Source: Adiantum capillus-veneris | Taxonomy: Eukaryota > Streptophyta > Polypodiopsida > Polypodiales > Pteridaceae | Reading direction: 5' to 3' | Length of the DNA: 56,000 bases | NCBI GenBank assembly: GCA_014529385.2 | Contig: CM043971.1 | Span: 26,142,769-26,198,768 of the forward strand | In this document: piece after piece, positions 21,680 through 33,674 of the stretch | Numbering within the stretch: position 1 is the stretch's first letter | How the letters are laid out: each line of letters begins with the position of its first letter | The notes under the pieces: model-generated | Databases searched by the model: none | What the model saw: only the letters and a program-made list of their open reading frames with translations | Told to the model about the DNA's origin: nothing | Program-made: the position numbers and the translations under genes

Positions 21680-22458
21680 GGTGGGAAAATAATCCTGCAG
21701 TGCAATATCGAATCAACAGCATAACTACATAACAATGGTGGATGTGGCTGGTGGGCGTAGGGTGGTGGAGGTGGAGGTGCCGGCCTCTGCGGCAGAATAT
21801 AATAATGGGGCCTCGTTGGCGCCGTCGGTGGACTGCATGAAGGTGGGCGAGCGTTTGCCCGAGTTTTCGTCCGGCCATTTCGTTGCCCATTATCCCGGCT
21901 CCTCCTTTGCCTTCCACATGGCTGTAGGTAATCCAGCTACACCGTGCCTGCACGAGCGCGCCTCTGGGCTGGGCGCCGATGCGGATGCCTTGGTTGGCAC
22001 TGCCCACGTGTATGTGCTCTTCCCCATGCCCTGCCTCCACACGCGCCTCACTCCCCATGAGCACCTCACCATTGCCCGTATTCTGCACAATCATGCCGCT
22101 ATCTCTAACTCTCCTTAGCGGCTTAATTGTGCGTCATGAAGACATTAATGATTTAGTCAAGTCTCTATTGGCGCTGCGTCTACTAAGGCGCTCTCGCGCC
22201 AAGCGGGTGTGCATGTCCTGGGGTCGCTTTGGCGCAGCGAGGGTAGCTCCCCATGAAGATATTCAACAGGAGTTAATTATCATGACATCTAGCTTGACAT
22301 CCACGACAGTGAAGGCGATGAAGAAGGCAGATGAAGGTTGTACACACATTAATAGTGCAGATCAGGAGGACGAAGAGATCACATTAGAGCTGCAAAGCCC
22401 GCAGGTATACACACAGCTTATGCTGAAGCTGACGGCGATGATAAAAGCAAAGCATTAG
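21680..22458 (+). pseudogene. PADRE (DUF4228) domain gene, copy B, decayed
   Basis: Homologous to 43720-44539. DUF4228/PADRE proteins are plant-specific, often stress-responsive and usually begin MGN. This copy lacks that start: homology begins about 21680 and a TAA follows in frame. The remaining frame (from MVDVAGG, 21735) runs through VEVEVPASAAEY, FVAHYPGSS and ASGLGADADALVG to HVYVLFPMP and LTPHEHLTIARIL, continuous over the region deleted in copy A. A TAG at 22116-22118, followed by a 4-bp insertion relative to copy A, shifts the frame. The tail then continues as VRHEDINDLV and on to MLKLTAMIKAKH (22458). It sits immediately right of the 12.5-kb unit without a promoter. Confidence 0.7.
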
Positions 22459-22739
22459 GCTCCAAAGCTTGAAACCATTAGCGAATGAGGACAAGAATCA
22501 TGATCTCATGAAACCATGAGCCAATGAGGACAGCATCGGAAACAAGCTTGCATAAGTTACATTATATCTTATAAGGCACCTCGGCAATGTTGGAATAAAA
22601 TAAAATAAAATATCACAGCTGTCATGTCTCGAGAAAGCAAGAGACACCAATACCTTTTCATATCCATGCACGCACCCCTATAACTGTAACCACAATCATG
22701 GAATGAAACAAGCCCGACTACCCGCCTATCTCTGCGTAT

Positions 22740-22762
22740 ATCTCTCTCTCTCTCTCTCTCTT
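22740..22762. repeat. (TC)n microsatellite
   Basis: A short TC tract with an ACACAC run about 35 bp further on. Absent from block Z copy 2. Confidence 0.85.
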
Positions 22763-23462
22763 TGTATCTGAATCTCTCTCCTTCTCTGTGTAACACACAC
22801 ACACAGTAATGTAATCTCTCTTTCTCTAATACCTTACCATGCTATCTCTGATAGTGGATGCCCTCCTGGGACATCCTGTCAATAGGCAAGCAGCTTGTCA
22901 CCTCTCCTTTCACACTCAATGAGCCAATTGAGTTCAGCAATTGAATCAATGCGGAGGCAGGGCAACAAATGGAGGTTCTCAAATTAACCATTGCAAAAGC
23001 AATTCCTTGAGTTCAATTGTCCATATAGTCGCTCATGGGGGATGCCAAACCATGATTACACCTAGCATTGATCCTTGCATACCATTGTATCGCATTGAAA
23101 TCTTGAAGGGGGCGATTCACGCCTCATGACCCCCGCAACTCTTTGATTAGAAAAATAGTTGAACGATGGGGCTCAATGTTTGCAAAAGACCAAGATTTAG
23201 TGAAACTACAAATTCCTGGTTAGATTTTGATTTTGCCTTGAAGAAAGCCAATAAAATTTCATGAGTTTTGGTGTAAATATCGGAGGATGCTACAAATTTT
23301 GACCTAAAAACGCCAAGAGTTTTAAGCTAGTGTGGCCTTATTTTCCTCAATTAGGAAAAATGTTTTTGGCAAGCCTTCTGTGGGTGCGTACACAAAAATG
23401 TATCTCTTCTTCGACCACTTTTGAAAGGATGTATGGATTTGTAAGGCCTTCAATTTGTAAGA

Positions 23463-23510
<48 letters not shown>
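23463..23510. repeat. (TC)n microsatellite
   Basis: A TC tract of about 46 bp; the counterpart in copy 2 (45212-45248) is shorter and interrupted by GTC. Confidence 0.9.
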
Positions 23511-23512
<2 letters not shown>

Positions 23513-23570
23513 CTGGTAAAACTTGGCTTTTTAACCTACGTTGTCCATCATTTTTCGCTATATTTTTCGC

Positions 23571-25070
23571 CAATGAGTGTTTCCCCTTTTTGGGTATACA
23601 ATACATAGTATTGGTCATTATTGTGGTGATTATAGCTTCATGGCTTGATTAGGCCTAGCCATTGGATGCATGTGCATCCTCTCTCTTACTCTTTACAAGG
23701 GCTCTCATGCTCTCGGAAACACATAGAGGCTAAGGACTATTGAACCGATTGTTTTGTAAAAAATCATTGACCGTCCACACACTTGGAATGACTTGAAAGC
23801 TCGTATGAAGGAGTCATTTTTACTTTGACAGTTTCATTTCAAGGCTCATTGATCTTGGAGTAATTTTTTGGATTCCATGTGACACTCATCTGCTCAGTAT
23901 ACTAAAAGATTTTGGCAAATTTTTGTGGAATATATGAATGCTTAATGAAGATGTTTGACAACATGCTTTAACAAAAATACAAAGATGAAGTTCAAGAAGG
24001 TATCCAAACTAAAATGACTATGCTTAAATCTTTGGCATTATATGAGGCTATTTGTTTCACTCATAATGCTGAAAGAAAGACTCAATCGTTTGCAAAACGA
24101 TTACAAGCCTCTATACTATCAACCTTTTGTGCCCGATACACCCATTCCAACAACAACCCTCAACGTTTTGATTATTTCAACATAGTTATAGAAACATCCA
24201 ACCCAATGATTTATGTTGGAGAGGGGAATGGAGAACACACTCATCACACACGCAAATGTCTCTCTGTAGCCCAGAGTATTCATAGCACCCCTGTTCTCTC
24301 AAAAAAACCTTCAAAATATACACTTTACACTAACAAAACCAAGTCTACACACAACTCAACACACATACGCTTCGCAAGACCACCATTCAACACAGACACA
24401 CCACAGCAGCTCATTTCATCTCTTTTGACATACACTACACCTCAATTTCACTCTCTTTGCACCACAGAACGTCGACGAACACACACCTCTACCGGCACTG
24501 AAACACACACACAAAGAGCAAGAGAAAAGAGGGGGGGAACAGGGAAATGAAATCCAAAGGGAGGGAGTGGCTTGATATTTCTTAGAAGAGTGCTTCTACA
24601 AACCTTGCAATGCCACAATGGTGAGCTTCAACAAAAACATCCCCTAGAGATCCACCCTTGGCTCTCAGAGACCTTCTTGTGCCAAAAAGACACATTAAAC
24701 ATACATTTTTCATATAACGTGCCTAACTAGGACCTTCATACCTTCTTGAGAAGTCTCCCTGTATACATATCCCTCCTTATGACCACTCCTAGCATCGACC
24801 AACTATGACAGCACCATCATTGCCCAACCACCTTGTTGAACATTTATGTACAACCAGAAACAAGCTAATTGAACTTAAAGACAGAAACACCATACTAATA
24901 CCTAAGAAACCTAAAACAAATTGACCATATGTACAAGATATGTACAAAGGTTTACCTCTACCGCACACTATCTTTCTAGGTTGGTTGCCCACCCCCCTTA
25001 TCTACAATGTTATGCACATGGGAGACTAACATCGGTCCTATTAGAAAAATCCTTCTACACCTTATATGGA
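23571..25070. other. Gene-free stretch right of locus 1
   Basis: Homology to locus 2 ends about here. One 178-codon frame (24014-24550) is Thr/His/Ser-rich, partly from CA-rich sequence, and has no recognisable domain. No repeat family identified. Confidence 0.45.
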
Positions 25071-25074
25071 CCCG

Positions 25075-25870
25075 TCCACTTCTTTTTGAACTTCTTATAG
25101 AAAGTGAGATCCAAGTAAGTTTCATAATTCATCACCAGGTCTTCTTTCTGTATCTTTTTGTCTGACAAGCTTTGATTGAATTTGGAAACCAGCTTCTCTT
25201 GCTACTTCACATAGTACTCTATTTCTCCCTCTCTCTCCATTTTCAAAGCTTCAAGACTAGAAATTTGATCTTGCAAAACATCGTGTTGAGTGGCATTGAC
25301 TCACCACACACGCTTGAAAGCACGTATGTGTGAATGCACTAGTAGCACTCTCCATAGACCAACTCAAATGGAGTGAAATTCTTAGCCACATTGTAAGATG
25401 TTATGTATGGCCACAAGAACTTTTGTAGATTATCCTCCCCTTTGCTTCCTACTTGTACACATATTTTGTCAACATCTTGATGATCTGTCCATTGGCACTC
25501 TCCACTAGACCATTACATTGGAGGTGATAGGGTGAAGAAAACTGATGTTGAGTGTTCTACTTCAAATTCTCAACCAATGCACGCATTAAGTTTCTTCTAA
25601 ACCCCTGATCTCTATAAAAAGTGAGCATTCATGGCAATCCAAAATGGCAACAAATGCTATCAAAAGTAAACTCAGCCATAACATGTGCATTTACCTCCTT
25701 AACTTCCTTAGCCTTGACCCACCTAGTAAGGTAGTAAATGGCTACCACAATGTATTTCTTACTTCTAGTTGGCTTAGGGATTGGACTGATAACATGAAAA
25801 CCCCACTTCTCAAAGGCACTCTTAGCTATGCTAGCCCCGCGTGACTCGGCTACCAGTCACCCTCCACCCA
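25075..25870 (-). pseudogene. Ty3/gypsy integrase relic
   Basis: Conceptual minus-strand reading gives WGFHVISPIPKPTRSKKYI, VVAIYYLTRWVKAKEVKEV, LTFYRDQGF, SSPYHLQCNGLVESANGQ and NFTPFELVYGE, the order of a gypsy integrase core. At the first catalytic position the usual AIDYLTKW reads AIYYLTRW, so the Asp is lost. There are several in-frame stops (for example before NTQHQF). No LTRs or other pol domains are attached. Confidence 0.8.
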
Positions 25871-26869
25871 TGGTCTCGCACACGTTGGTGCAGCCAAAGT
25901 TGGTCTAAGTTGGAAAGTGATATATGCTAGGCAAAGGCTACAGGCAGGTGTAATGCAGAAGGCTAGAGCAGGTATGGAGTCCCTGGGCAGCCAAAGGGTA
26001 GTGGGAATGTATGTTTAAAGTGGCTTTCTAGGCCAAAAAGCTCAAGGATAGTCTAGATGGGATGGCATATGAAGGTGCTCGATGTGCCAATCTAGTGCTC
26101 TAAAATGTAGTGTTAGATGTGCTCTAGAATCCGGTCCAAGAGGCTCGTCAAATGGAGCCCCGGTGCTCAAGATATTGCATTGCAAAGTTAGAAGGTTTAG
26201 CAGAACCTCGACGGGTAGGGGAATTGGGGACAGATGGCCCAGGCAGATGTCAACGGATAGATGTGTAGTACTCAAATTATGAAGCATGCCTGTTTTTTAG
26301 GATTTCCAATCAGAGATGTGGATATCAAGTTATGATTAGTTGAAGTTTTATAGGGGGCCAATTATGGGCCAAGTCGAAGATGTTGGAAATCGTGCCATCT
26401 GGATTTTTTTGGGCCTTGAGCAAGTTTGAGAATGTGTTACATGATCTATAAAGTCCATAGAAGTCGACCGCTTGTCAATCAAATTCCTAATGAGCAAGGT
26501 ACAACTACAAGAAGTCAACATCAATTCGCAGATGGTGCGACATCAGATGATCTTTGTGTTCTTTTGCGGCCTCGGTTTGAGAACTCATAGGAGTCTAAAC
26601 GTAACAAGTTTGAAGGGGGTGGGAGTCAGCATGATGAAGTTTTGGCCGAACTCAGTGGCTCGAGAATCCAATCTCGGAGCAAGGTATAGCAAACCTTTAA
26701 AGGAGGAGGAAATTTGAACCTTCAAAGTGGTTTTTTTGGATGGAATTTCAAAGACCTTAGACCTGGGCTGCGTGGTGCCTCCACGTATCATGGGTTTACC
26801 CCACACACACCCTCTTAAGGGCACCTCTTAAAGCCCCCCCTCCTCCTCCTCCTCCCCCCCCCCCTCCCA

Positions 26870-26897
<28 letters not shown>

Positions 26898-26904
<7 letters not shown>

Positions 26905-26917
26905 GATATCGCTAGTG
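26898..26917. repeat. Palindrome copy 1
   Basis: CACTAGTGATATCGCTAGTG, one mismatched pair relative to copy 2. Confidence 0.8.
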
Positions 26918-26967
26918 GTGAGGTAAGGGGTAGTTCATGTGGAAAGTAAAAGAAAGAGGGAGAGTGG

Positions 26968-27007
<40 letters not shown>

Positions 27008-27014
<7 letters not shown>

Positions 27015-27027
27015 GATATCACTAGTG
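27008..27027. repeat. Palindrome copy 2 (perfect 20 bp)
   Basis: CACTAGTGATATCACTAGTG reads identically on both strands. Confidence 0.9.
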
Positions 27028-27124
27028 GTGAGGTAAGGGGTAGTTCATGTGGAAAGTAAAAGAAAGAGTGAGAGTGGCCGGCCAGAGCAGCCAGTGAACC
27101 GGGTCTAATGCAAGGAGAGGTTTT

Positions 27125-27127
<3 letters not shown>

Positions 27128-27163
<36 letters not shown>
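27128..27163. repeat. (GA)n microsatellite
   Basis: A GA tract of about 35 bp. Confidence 0.9.
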
Positions 27164-27167
<4 letters not shown>

Positions 27168-27284
27168 CTATTAGGAGCCGGACAAAGATGGTCGAAGGGA
27201 AAGTCAAAAGAGTAGTGCAAGGTAAGCCTTCCAAAGGGTAAGAAATAAAGGAAAAAAAGGAAAAAATAAAAAGGATGCCAAGGG

Positions 27285-27306
27285 GCACTAGCGACATCGC
27301 TAGTGC
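27285..27306. repeat. Palindrome copy 3 (10-bp arms)
   Basis: GCACTAGCGA-CA-TCGCTAGTGC. Relative to copy 2 a T/A pair has become C/G on both arms. Confidence 0.85.
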
Positions 27307-27894
27307 ACCTCCCCTCCAGCACAAGCCAAGGAGAGCAAAAGAGAGCAGAAAAAGTCAGGCGGCTCCCTCCTTCTAGAAGATGCTAAATTGGGATGTAAGA
27401 TGGGCCAATGAGAGAGCAGTTTCCAAAGTTGAAGACCCCCCACTATAAAAGTCATTTTTTAATCAAAAGTCATTTTTAGCAGAGGAGTGTGCCTGTCAAA
27501 TCCCTTTGTAATTTCTCTTGAAAATGTCCATTGTGATGGCATTGCAAGCTTTGTACATGCCTTTAGAAGCATAATCAAACCATTGTTGCCCTGTTTTGTT
27601 GTCATTTCCCTTTGCCCCCTTCTCTTTCTCCTGCTCTTGTGTTTCCCCTTGGTGCTGGCAGTGTGGATGTGTGTGCCCCCTAGACTGAAGGTGTTTTGTG
27701 TAAGAGAGTGATATTGAGCGGCTATCTGTGTGTGTAAGGGTGAAGACCAACCGTGGCAGTAGGTGCGCGTTGTGTGGTGGACTTGTGGAGTGTGTAAGCA
27801 ATGGAAAAAGAGTAGGCGGTGGTCTGCTAGTGAGAAGTGCATTTTTGAAGGTGTTTTTTGAGAGGATAGGGGTGACATGTTTTGCACTATTATA

Positions 27895-28300
27895 ATCTAG
27901 CTCAATAATAGGGAGATAATCTTTCCAATTTGATTGCTTTTTGCTAATTTAAGCTCTTAGCATATCCTCTAGAACTTGATTACCATGTTCAGTTTGACCA
28001 TCCATTTGAAGATGATCTGCAATACTGATGTTAAGGTATGTGCCCAATCATTTGAACACAACCCTCCAAAAATGACTGTTGAACTTGGGATCACGATCAC
28101 TCAAAATATTTTTGGTCCACTCATATAGTTTATACATATTTTCAACAAATGACTTATCTAACTCTAGAGCTTTAATTGTGGACTTGGTTGGTAAAGCACC
28201 ACAAAGGAGGGTAAAATGACTTACCTCTATCATTAGCATCACCAATAGTCTCCACTTCAGTGATCTTGGTCCGTAGTATCTCATCAATCACTTTGTTCAA
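27895..28300 (-). pseudogene. Ty3/gypsy integrase relic
   Basis: The minus frame reads IEVSHFTLLCGALPTKSTIK, then FVENMYKLYEWTKNILSDRD and PKFNSHFWRVVFK. After a frame change come GTYLNIS-like and DHLQMDGQTEHGNQVLEDML. SDRD and the HPQTDGQTERVNQ-like segment are standard gypsy integrase landmarks. The usual VDRFSK Asp is replaced (LMIEVSHF). The fragment is homologous to 35020-35330 and to 32037-32105. Confidence 0.8.
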
Positions 28301-28629
28301 GCATTTGAAGTGTTGATGGCCTTGCTCTCTTCATCGAAAGAATAATCCAATTCTTTGCCCTCTTTCATGGAATTGTGGGCCTTAGTGCCAGCACACATAA
28401 GATTTCTTTGTTTGGTTGCATTTAATTCCACCCATTAGGGAACTGTCCTCGTTGCTATTTTGCATTGTGACCTTTACGATTTGGAAAAGACTGATCAGGT
28501 GGGTTTCAAGGATCTTCTATTGCATTATTAGAACAATGGTTCCTTTGAAACATCCTGCTACTCTAGTTAAAATCAACAAACCCTACACCCTTCACTTGAA
28601 ACTTCAACACTTCTTGCAAGCCCTAAAAA

Positions 28630-29110
28630 AACTTCATCTTTAATCGATCGCCCGTCATCTCTCGAGTTTATTTATGTAGACGCAATAATCTCTCTTTGTA
28701 CTCTTCTACGATCAGAACTCTTTTTGCATCTTCTTTTCCACATTGTAGTGAGAAGAGCATCACCTCTTCTCAGTCTATGCCCAACAATTCTACACTTTCA
28801 TCAGTACAAGTCTACATGTACAGTATCCACCATAGCTTTTCAATGTTATAAAGTTTCAAGATTGCTATCGTTTTCTTTGCTTCTTTGCAAAACTATCGTA
28901 AGGCTAATAAGTATTTGACTTCTTCAATCAAGGTATACAAATATTCTCTTCTCTTTCATATTCCATCAAATTTACTAAGCTTAGCCGTCTTGAAGACTTG
29001 CTTCATTTCCACTTCTCTTGCATCATTATCCTCATCGTCATCATCATTTCTCTTCCACTTCTTCTTCTTTGAGCCTTCACCTTTGCCTTGTGAAGGCGGT
29101 GATTGACCTT
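28630..29110 (-). pseudogene. Possible gypsy gag relic
   Basis: Minus-strand reading gives a basic, Lys-rich N-side followed by KLSKFDGI, EYLYTLIEEV, KTIAILKLYNIEKLWW and EEYKERLLRLHK. These follow the spacing of the FDG...WL...A-I-Y-L...WW landmarks of plant Ty3 gag. Several stops interrupt it. It lies upstream (minus sense) of the integrase relic at 27895-28300, the right order for one decayed element lacking RT. Assignment is by motif only. Confidence 0.35.
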
Positions 29111-32036
29111 TCCCACCTGGCACCTCCACCCAAATCCCACCTCCACCTTCTACAACAATTATTCCCTTTCCTTTGTTAGCATTCTCACGCTTGTTATTAA
29201 GATCTTCAATGAGCCATTAGCATGTACGGTACTGTAAGGCAGTGCATCAAAAATTGAGAAGACATGATGATATCCCACATGGACCTTCATCCAACTTGAG
29301 CACCTAAAAATCCCTTACAAGCCCACCTAATCCTTATGTGACCAAGGCATAGATATTGGCATACCATCCACACTAAAAGCCACCATTGGCTATCATTGGT
29401 ATAACATTGGTATTGCACAGACATGCGCCCTCCCCAAAGTATTGCAACAAAGGGTACTTGAACTCACCATGTCAATGTAAAAAACCAAGTGTTTTACCAC
29501 TTCAATATTCATCTTAGTTGTTTACTATTGTCAAATAAATCTATTGATAAGATTAAAGTAGATAATTATTCAAATCTATTTTCAAATTCCCTCAATAAAT
29601 CCAATGGAAAGAGACATTTTTTTGCATTGTTGCACTCACTTTAGAAAAATATTCTTTGTAAAATTCTCTTTATCTTTGATAAAGTATTCATCCTTGAGGG
29701 CTTATTTAAAAGATGCCCATGTAGTCCATGCGTAGTTCGAATATCATCAACTCTTGCTCATAGTTCAAGCACCACAACCAAAGCAAAGGTCCCATCTACA
29801 ACTTGCTTATCTAACCCCTTGTATTCCATAGATTTCAAATCAACCAAGCCCTCATCCTAGCTAGTATGCTTCTCCAGCCATTGTAGCATGATTTTATGAT
29901 CGGTGTTGCCTCAACCGGAAGATCCACACCAATGAGACATGCACACTAAATTGGAAAATTTGCACTAATATTGTGTTAATGATTAAATCTGTTGTTTGTT
30001 GGTGTGTTAATGTCTAAATCGAAGAATCTGTACGAGGTTGAATATTTACACACTGCCTAGATCAGAGAATCTATGTGCATGGGACCAACGGACTAAGCAA
30101 GGCATAGAAACAAGACATTTACCACTTGCATAACACCAATTTGAAGCATGTTTGAGTAGAAATGTATTTACAAAATGTTCTTCACTATCCCAAATCACCT
30201 CAACTCATATAAGTAGTTGCATAGCGTAACAAAAAATCATCTCATTGAAAATTCATTTCAATACAATTGGAAGCCATAACCTTAGAAGTGTTTGAGTATT
30301 CAGCTTAGAAGATAATGCAAAGAAATAACGTATGACAAGAGGAGTGACGTATTTGATGTGCATACATGGAGGATATTCTGCCTCTAAAACTGTACGTACC
30401 TATGTGTGTGTGGCGAGGTATAAAGGAAAGAAACACAATTTAAATAAGGGGGGCTCACAAACAACATTCATGTACGGGGTAGAGAGATGTGTTGTTAGTA
30501 ACTCCAAAGTATATGAAATGATGTTAAAATGTACTAGCGTATGGAAAAAAACAATATGCCCTGGGGGGAGAGGAAAATCAATATACATCCAAAAATTGCT
30601 TGAACAGAGTAGGAGTGTCATGTAGCCTACAAAGGGATATGAGTATACAAGAGATTCAAGACTAAATAGTGAGTTTAATTACACAGGAAGGACTTTTCAT
30701 GTTGAAGACAATGTATGGGATAATGAAAGGATTAAAGATACTGGCAAACATATCTGATGATGAGATCTTAAGGTAAATAAGGAAAGAAGTTTGCAATAGG
30801 AATCGATGCATCAAAGAAAATGGAAATATTTTCCTAAAGTGTAGACTATCCCGAGAAATTTGGTACTTAAAATAGTTATCAATCAAATTGATAAGCTTAA
30901 GCTAGCCAAGACGAGTAAGTAGGATATCAACTAATTTCATCCAAGAATTTTACAGAGTATTGTTAGTGGAGAATCAATTGAATGTGATAAGTGACTTTGT
31001 GAAAGAAAGGGTTTTTATGGTCTGGTTATAGAACCTCGAGACAAATTATCCCATGCATTAGGAATATGTTTATACTTAGAATGATCAATATACCAAGAAA
31101 TATAAAGGTTTATAGAGTGGTGGGTCAATGAAAACAGAGGATTAAGTAAGTATGTTATATGAAAGTCTTGTGAGCTATTAGAATATTTCAAAGAAAAATG
31201 TGAAGCACCATCTGAAAATTGAAGTGTATGAAGAGGGAGTATTGGTATTTAATTAGTAACAAAAGTGAGAATTAGAAAAAAGTAATGAGAAAAAAGATTT
31301 TTAGCTCTTGTAGTACTTCAAGTCATGTGTTTAGTAATGTATCTCTCATACTACTTGAAATTCTGTTGTAGCAAACAATATTTTCTACCATCAATCGTTT
31401 CTCAATACACACGTGAAATTAGAAGATCTATGGTCAAATTTATCTTCAAAAGTATTAAGAATGAATGGACGAGTGAAATGTATTGCCTCATAGATAGATT
31501 ATGTGCAAACAGGATCCCTGCAACTTTCTAGGCAACCAAAGAGAGAAGTTTTGATGCCTTATTAGAGTACGTAGCCCATGTGCCATGTAAGAGTTTGAGA
31601 GGTCCACAAAATAAGCACACAAAATTGCAATATTGTAGTGTGAGAAGAGAATTCTCAGTAATCAACCGTACTATGTGCTCAATAAAAAAAATCAACATTT
31701 TAGATTTCTAGCAGCAATAAATCTTTGCAAAATATTGAATACAACATCTAGATGAATATATCCCAATGACTACCAAAATTGTGACTTAAAATTGTTGATA
31801 AAGTGCCATCATCTGTGTGATATCTGAAAGAAAACATGACCCATTTGTGGAATTGAGGTAGGATAAGTAGATGATCAAAATTGAGATGGAAGGAAAATTG
31901 TAGGGTTCTACCTAGTCTTAACCATAGCATGTGCTAAGACTACCCTTCTGTATGTGAAAATGTGAGACAAAATTAAATTTTATAATTCCTTCTTTTTCAA
32001 TTACGTGATAGTCACATAATTATTAAGTGACTCCTC
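29111..32036. other. Gene-free AT-rich stretch
   Basis: I find no domain, long frame, LTR pair or tandem repeat in this 2.9 kb. Confidence 0.45.
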
Positions 32037-32105
32037 CGAGGTCTGACCATCCATTTGAGGATGATCTGAAGTACTGATGTTAAGCTATGTAACCAATCAT
32101 TTGTG
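32037..32105 (-). pseudogene. Ty3/gypsy integrase scrap
   Basis: About 70 bp homologous to the HPQMDG region of 27895-28300 and 35020-35330 (CCATCCATTTGAGGATGATC core). Homology ends sharply on the right at CAATCATTTG. Confidence 0.6.
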
Positions 32106-32576
32106 ATGAGAATGGGATCGTGCTAGCTGGGGTGGATGAAAAAGAAACATCATGCACACACGTGAGTGTGGGTTGGCTAGATTATCACTCAAGCGAATTA
32201 GGTTCCAAGATCAATTAACTTGGACTTATAAACACAATCTTGAGTATTTGCTAAGTCATTAGAAACTCCCCATAAACAAGAGAGATGTAATGCAAAATAG
32301 ACTTGGTTTATTCATTCATGAAATGAGCTTTAAGTAGCTCTACAGCCTTGCACCACTACATGTGGGATAAGTCCACCTTTGCTCTCCTTGACTCACACTG
32401 TAGTGACTCTAGGACAAAGCTCACACCTTACAATTCTCCCCTTGAGGTTTGGACTAGGACAATACAGTGAAGGTTCTTTATCCACTAAGGATGACACATG
32501 GTATCCACTAAGGATGTCAATACAAGAGGAATCCTCCCCTTGAACTTTGGTCACAACTTGATGAAGAAAGACAAGA
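32106..32576. other. Unassigned stretch with short direct repeats
   Basis: ATCCACTAAGGATG occurs twice (about 32480 and 32504), and TCCCCTTGA occurs twice (about 32437 and 32535). No gene recognised. It could be the remains of a TE that entered the integrase scrap at 32105. Confidence 0.4.
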
Positions 32577-32735
32577 CTCCAATCAAGGAGCACAGACAAC
32601 ATACATTCTCAATCCAAGAGATAATCAATATAACACTCCAATCCAGGAGCCACACTCCAATCCAGGAGAAAAGAACAACGCTCTAATCCAAGAGAAAAAT
32701 CTTGAAAAAAGTTTTGGTTCGCTCTAATCCAAGAG
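32577..32735. repeat. Six copies of a 13-14 bp mini-hairpin motif
   Basis: Copies at 32577 (CTCCAATCAAGGAG), 32608 (CTCAATCCAAGAG), 32636 and 32655 (CTCCAATCCAGGAG), 32681 and 32722 (CTCTAATCCAAGAG). The outer four bases are complementary in each copy and change together (CTCC/GGAG against CTCT/AGAG). Confidence 0.75.
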
Positions 32736-33639
32736 CACCTTTGTCTTCTTCAATGCTTTGTCTTCAACTACTTCATGGTCTTTGTCTTCGTACCGTCCCC
32801 AAAAACAAGTGTTTCTTTCCCCCTTTTGTTTTTTCCCATGGTGCCTAATTGGAGCAGTCTTTGCACTTTGAGACTCTCTAAGGCTAGTGTTTGAAACTTT
32901 GTACATGAGCACATGCTCATATCCTTCATGATGAATGTGGCATACATTGTAGGGTTTTTCTTGGGTGGAATAAAGTTTGGAGTTAAATAAGACAAAGAGA
33001 GAGAGAGAAAGATAAAGATGAAATTCCTTTGATTTTGTGAAGCTCCTCTTCATTGGAGCAAGTCCACTCTTCGCAAATGATGGAAAGGTTTGGTCTTTCA
33101 ATGTCCTTGGAGATTCCTTGTTTGCAAGCTCGGTGGAGGCCTCTTGAATTCCCAGTGTGGTGCTTGAATGTTGGATGCCAAGAATCTGTGAAGAGAGTCT
33201 TTGCTTTGGCTTGCTGTGGGAAATTCCTGAATAAAGGGCTCTGCAATTGAATGGCTTTGAAGCTCTTTTCAAATGCTTTGTTGTAGTTTGATGGGACTAG
33301 ACCCTTAAAGAGTCTCATATGCTTTAGGTAGCAAGCTTGTGTGAATGAGATTCTCTCTGGTGGCAAACAGGCTTGTGGGAAGTGGGGTTGAGGACAAGGC
33401 CTTACAAGGTGGTAGGAGGCAGACATGGAAGGAGCTTGACATTGTATGGGCGGACCCAAAAAAAGATTGATGACAGTCTTACCACACGGGTGAATTTTGA
33501 CACTGGTCGATGCTCATTGGATGCGATAGAGCCTAGCACCGGTGACCATCAAATGTGGGTGTGTGTAGAGAGCTACTGGATAGAAAATGATCACTAGTTC
33601 ACTAAGACTAAAAAAATCAAAAAATGTAAATAATAAATT
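32736..33639. other. Gene-free stretch
   Basis: Overlapping frames of up to 182 codons exist on the minus strand. They carry no recognisable domain and sit in several frames at once. I do not call a gene. Confidence 0.4.

Positions 33640-33641
<2 letters not shown>

Positions 33642-33671
<30 letters not shown>
33642..33671. repeat. (GA)n microsatellite
   Basis: A GA tract of about 29 bp, the inverted counterpart of the TC tract at 37312-37381. Confidence 0.9.

Positions 33672-33674
<3 letters not shown>

Larger units (their letters stand above)
22459..23570. repeat. Block Z, copy 1 (3' flank of PADRE gene)
   Basis: Paralogous to 44540-45310, with indels. Copy 1 carries additional sequence around 22600-22890, including TC and CA microsatellites. 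No gene recognised. Confidence 0.7.
26871..27080. repeat. Tandem duplication of (CA)n plus 70-bp flank
   Basis: A CA tract followed by a CACTAGTG palindrome and GGTGAGGTAAGGGGTAGTTC...GAGAGTGGCC appears twice, with the flanks at about 26901-26970 and 27011-27080. Confidence 0.9.
25871..27895. other. Gene-free stretch with microsatellites and palindromes
   Basis: No domain recognised. It includes a CA/CT-rich block, a duplicated 105-bp segment and three related palindromes (listed separately). A TATA-like CTATAAAAG at about 27442 precedes a pyrimidine-rich stretch. That could be an LTR or promoter remnant, but I found no partner. Confidence 0.45.

Noticed and set aside
24014-24550. 178-codon plus-strand frame
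   Set aside because: Rich in Thr, His and Ser from CA-rich DNA, with no domain, no paralogous conservation and no promoter signal.
27459-27887. 142-codon minus-strand frame beside a TATA-like box
   Set aside because: The TATA-like box is on the opposite strand and the protein is basic low-complexity sequence without a family match.
32724-33272. 182-codon minus-strand frame
   Set aside because: Other frames overlap it at similar length, the Ser/Leu stretch comes from a GA tract, and it has no domain.
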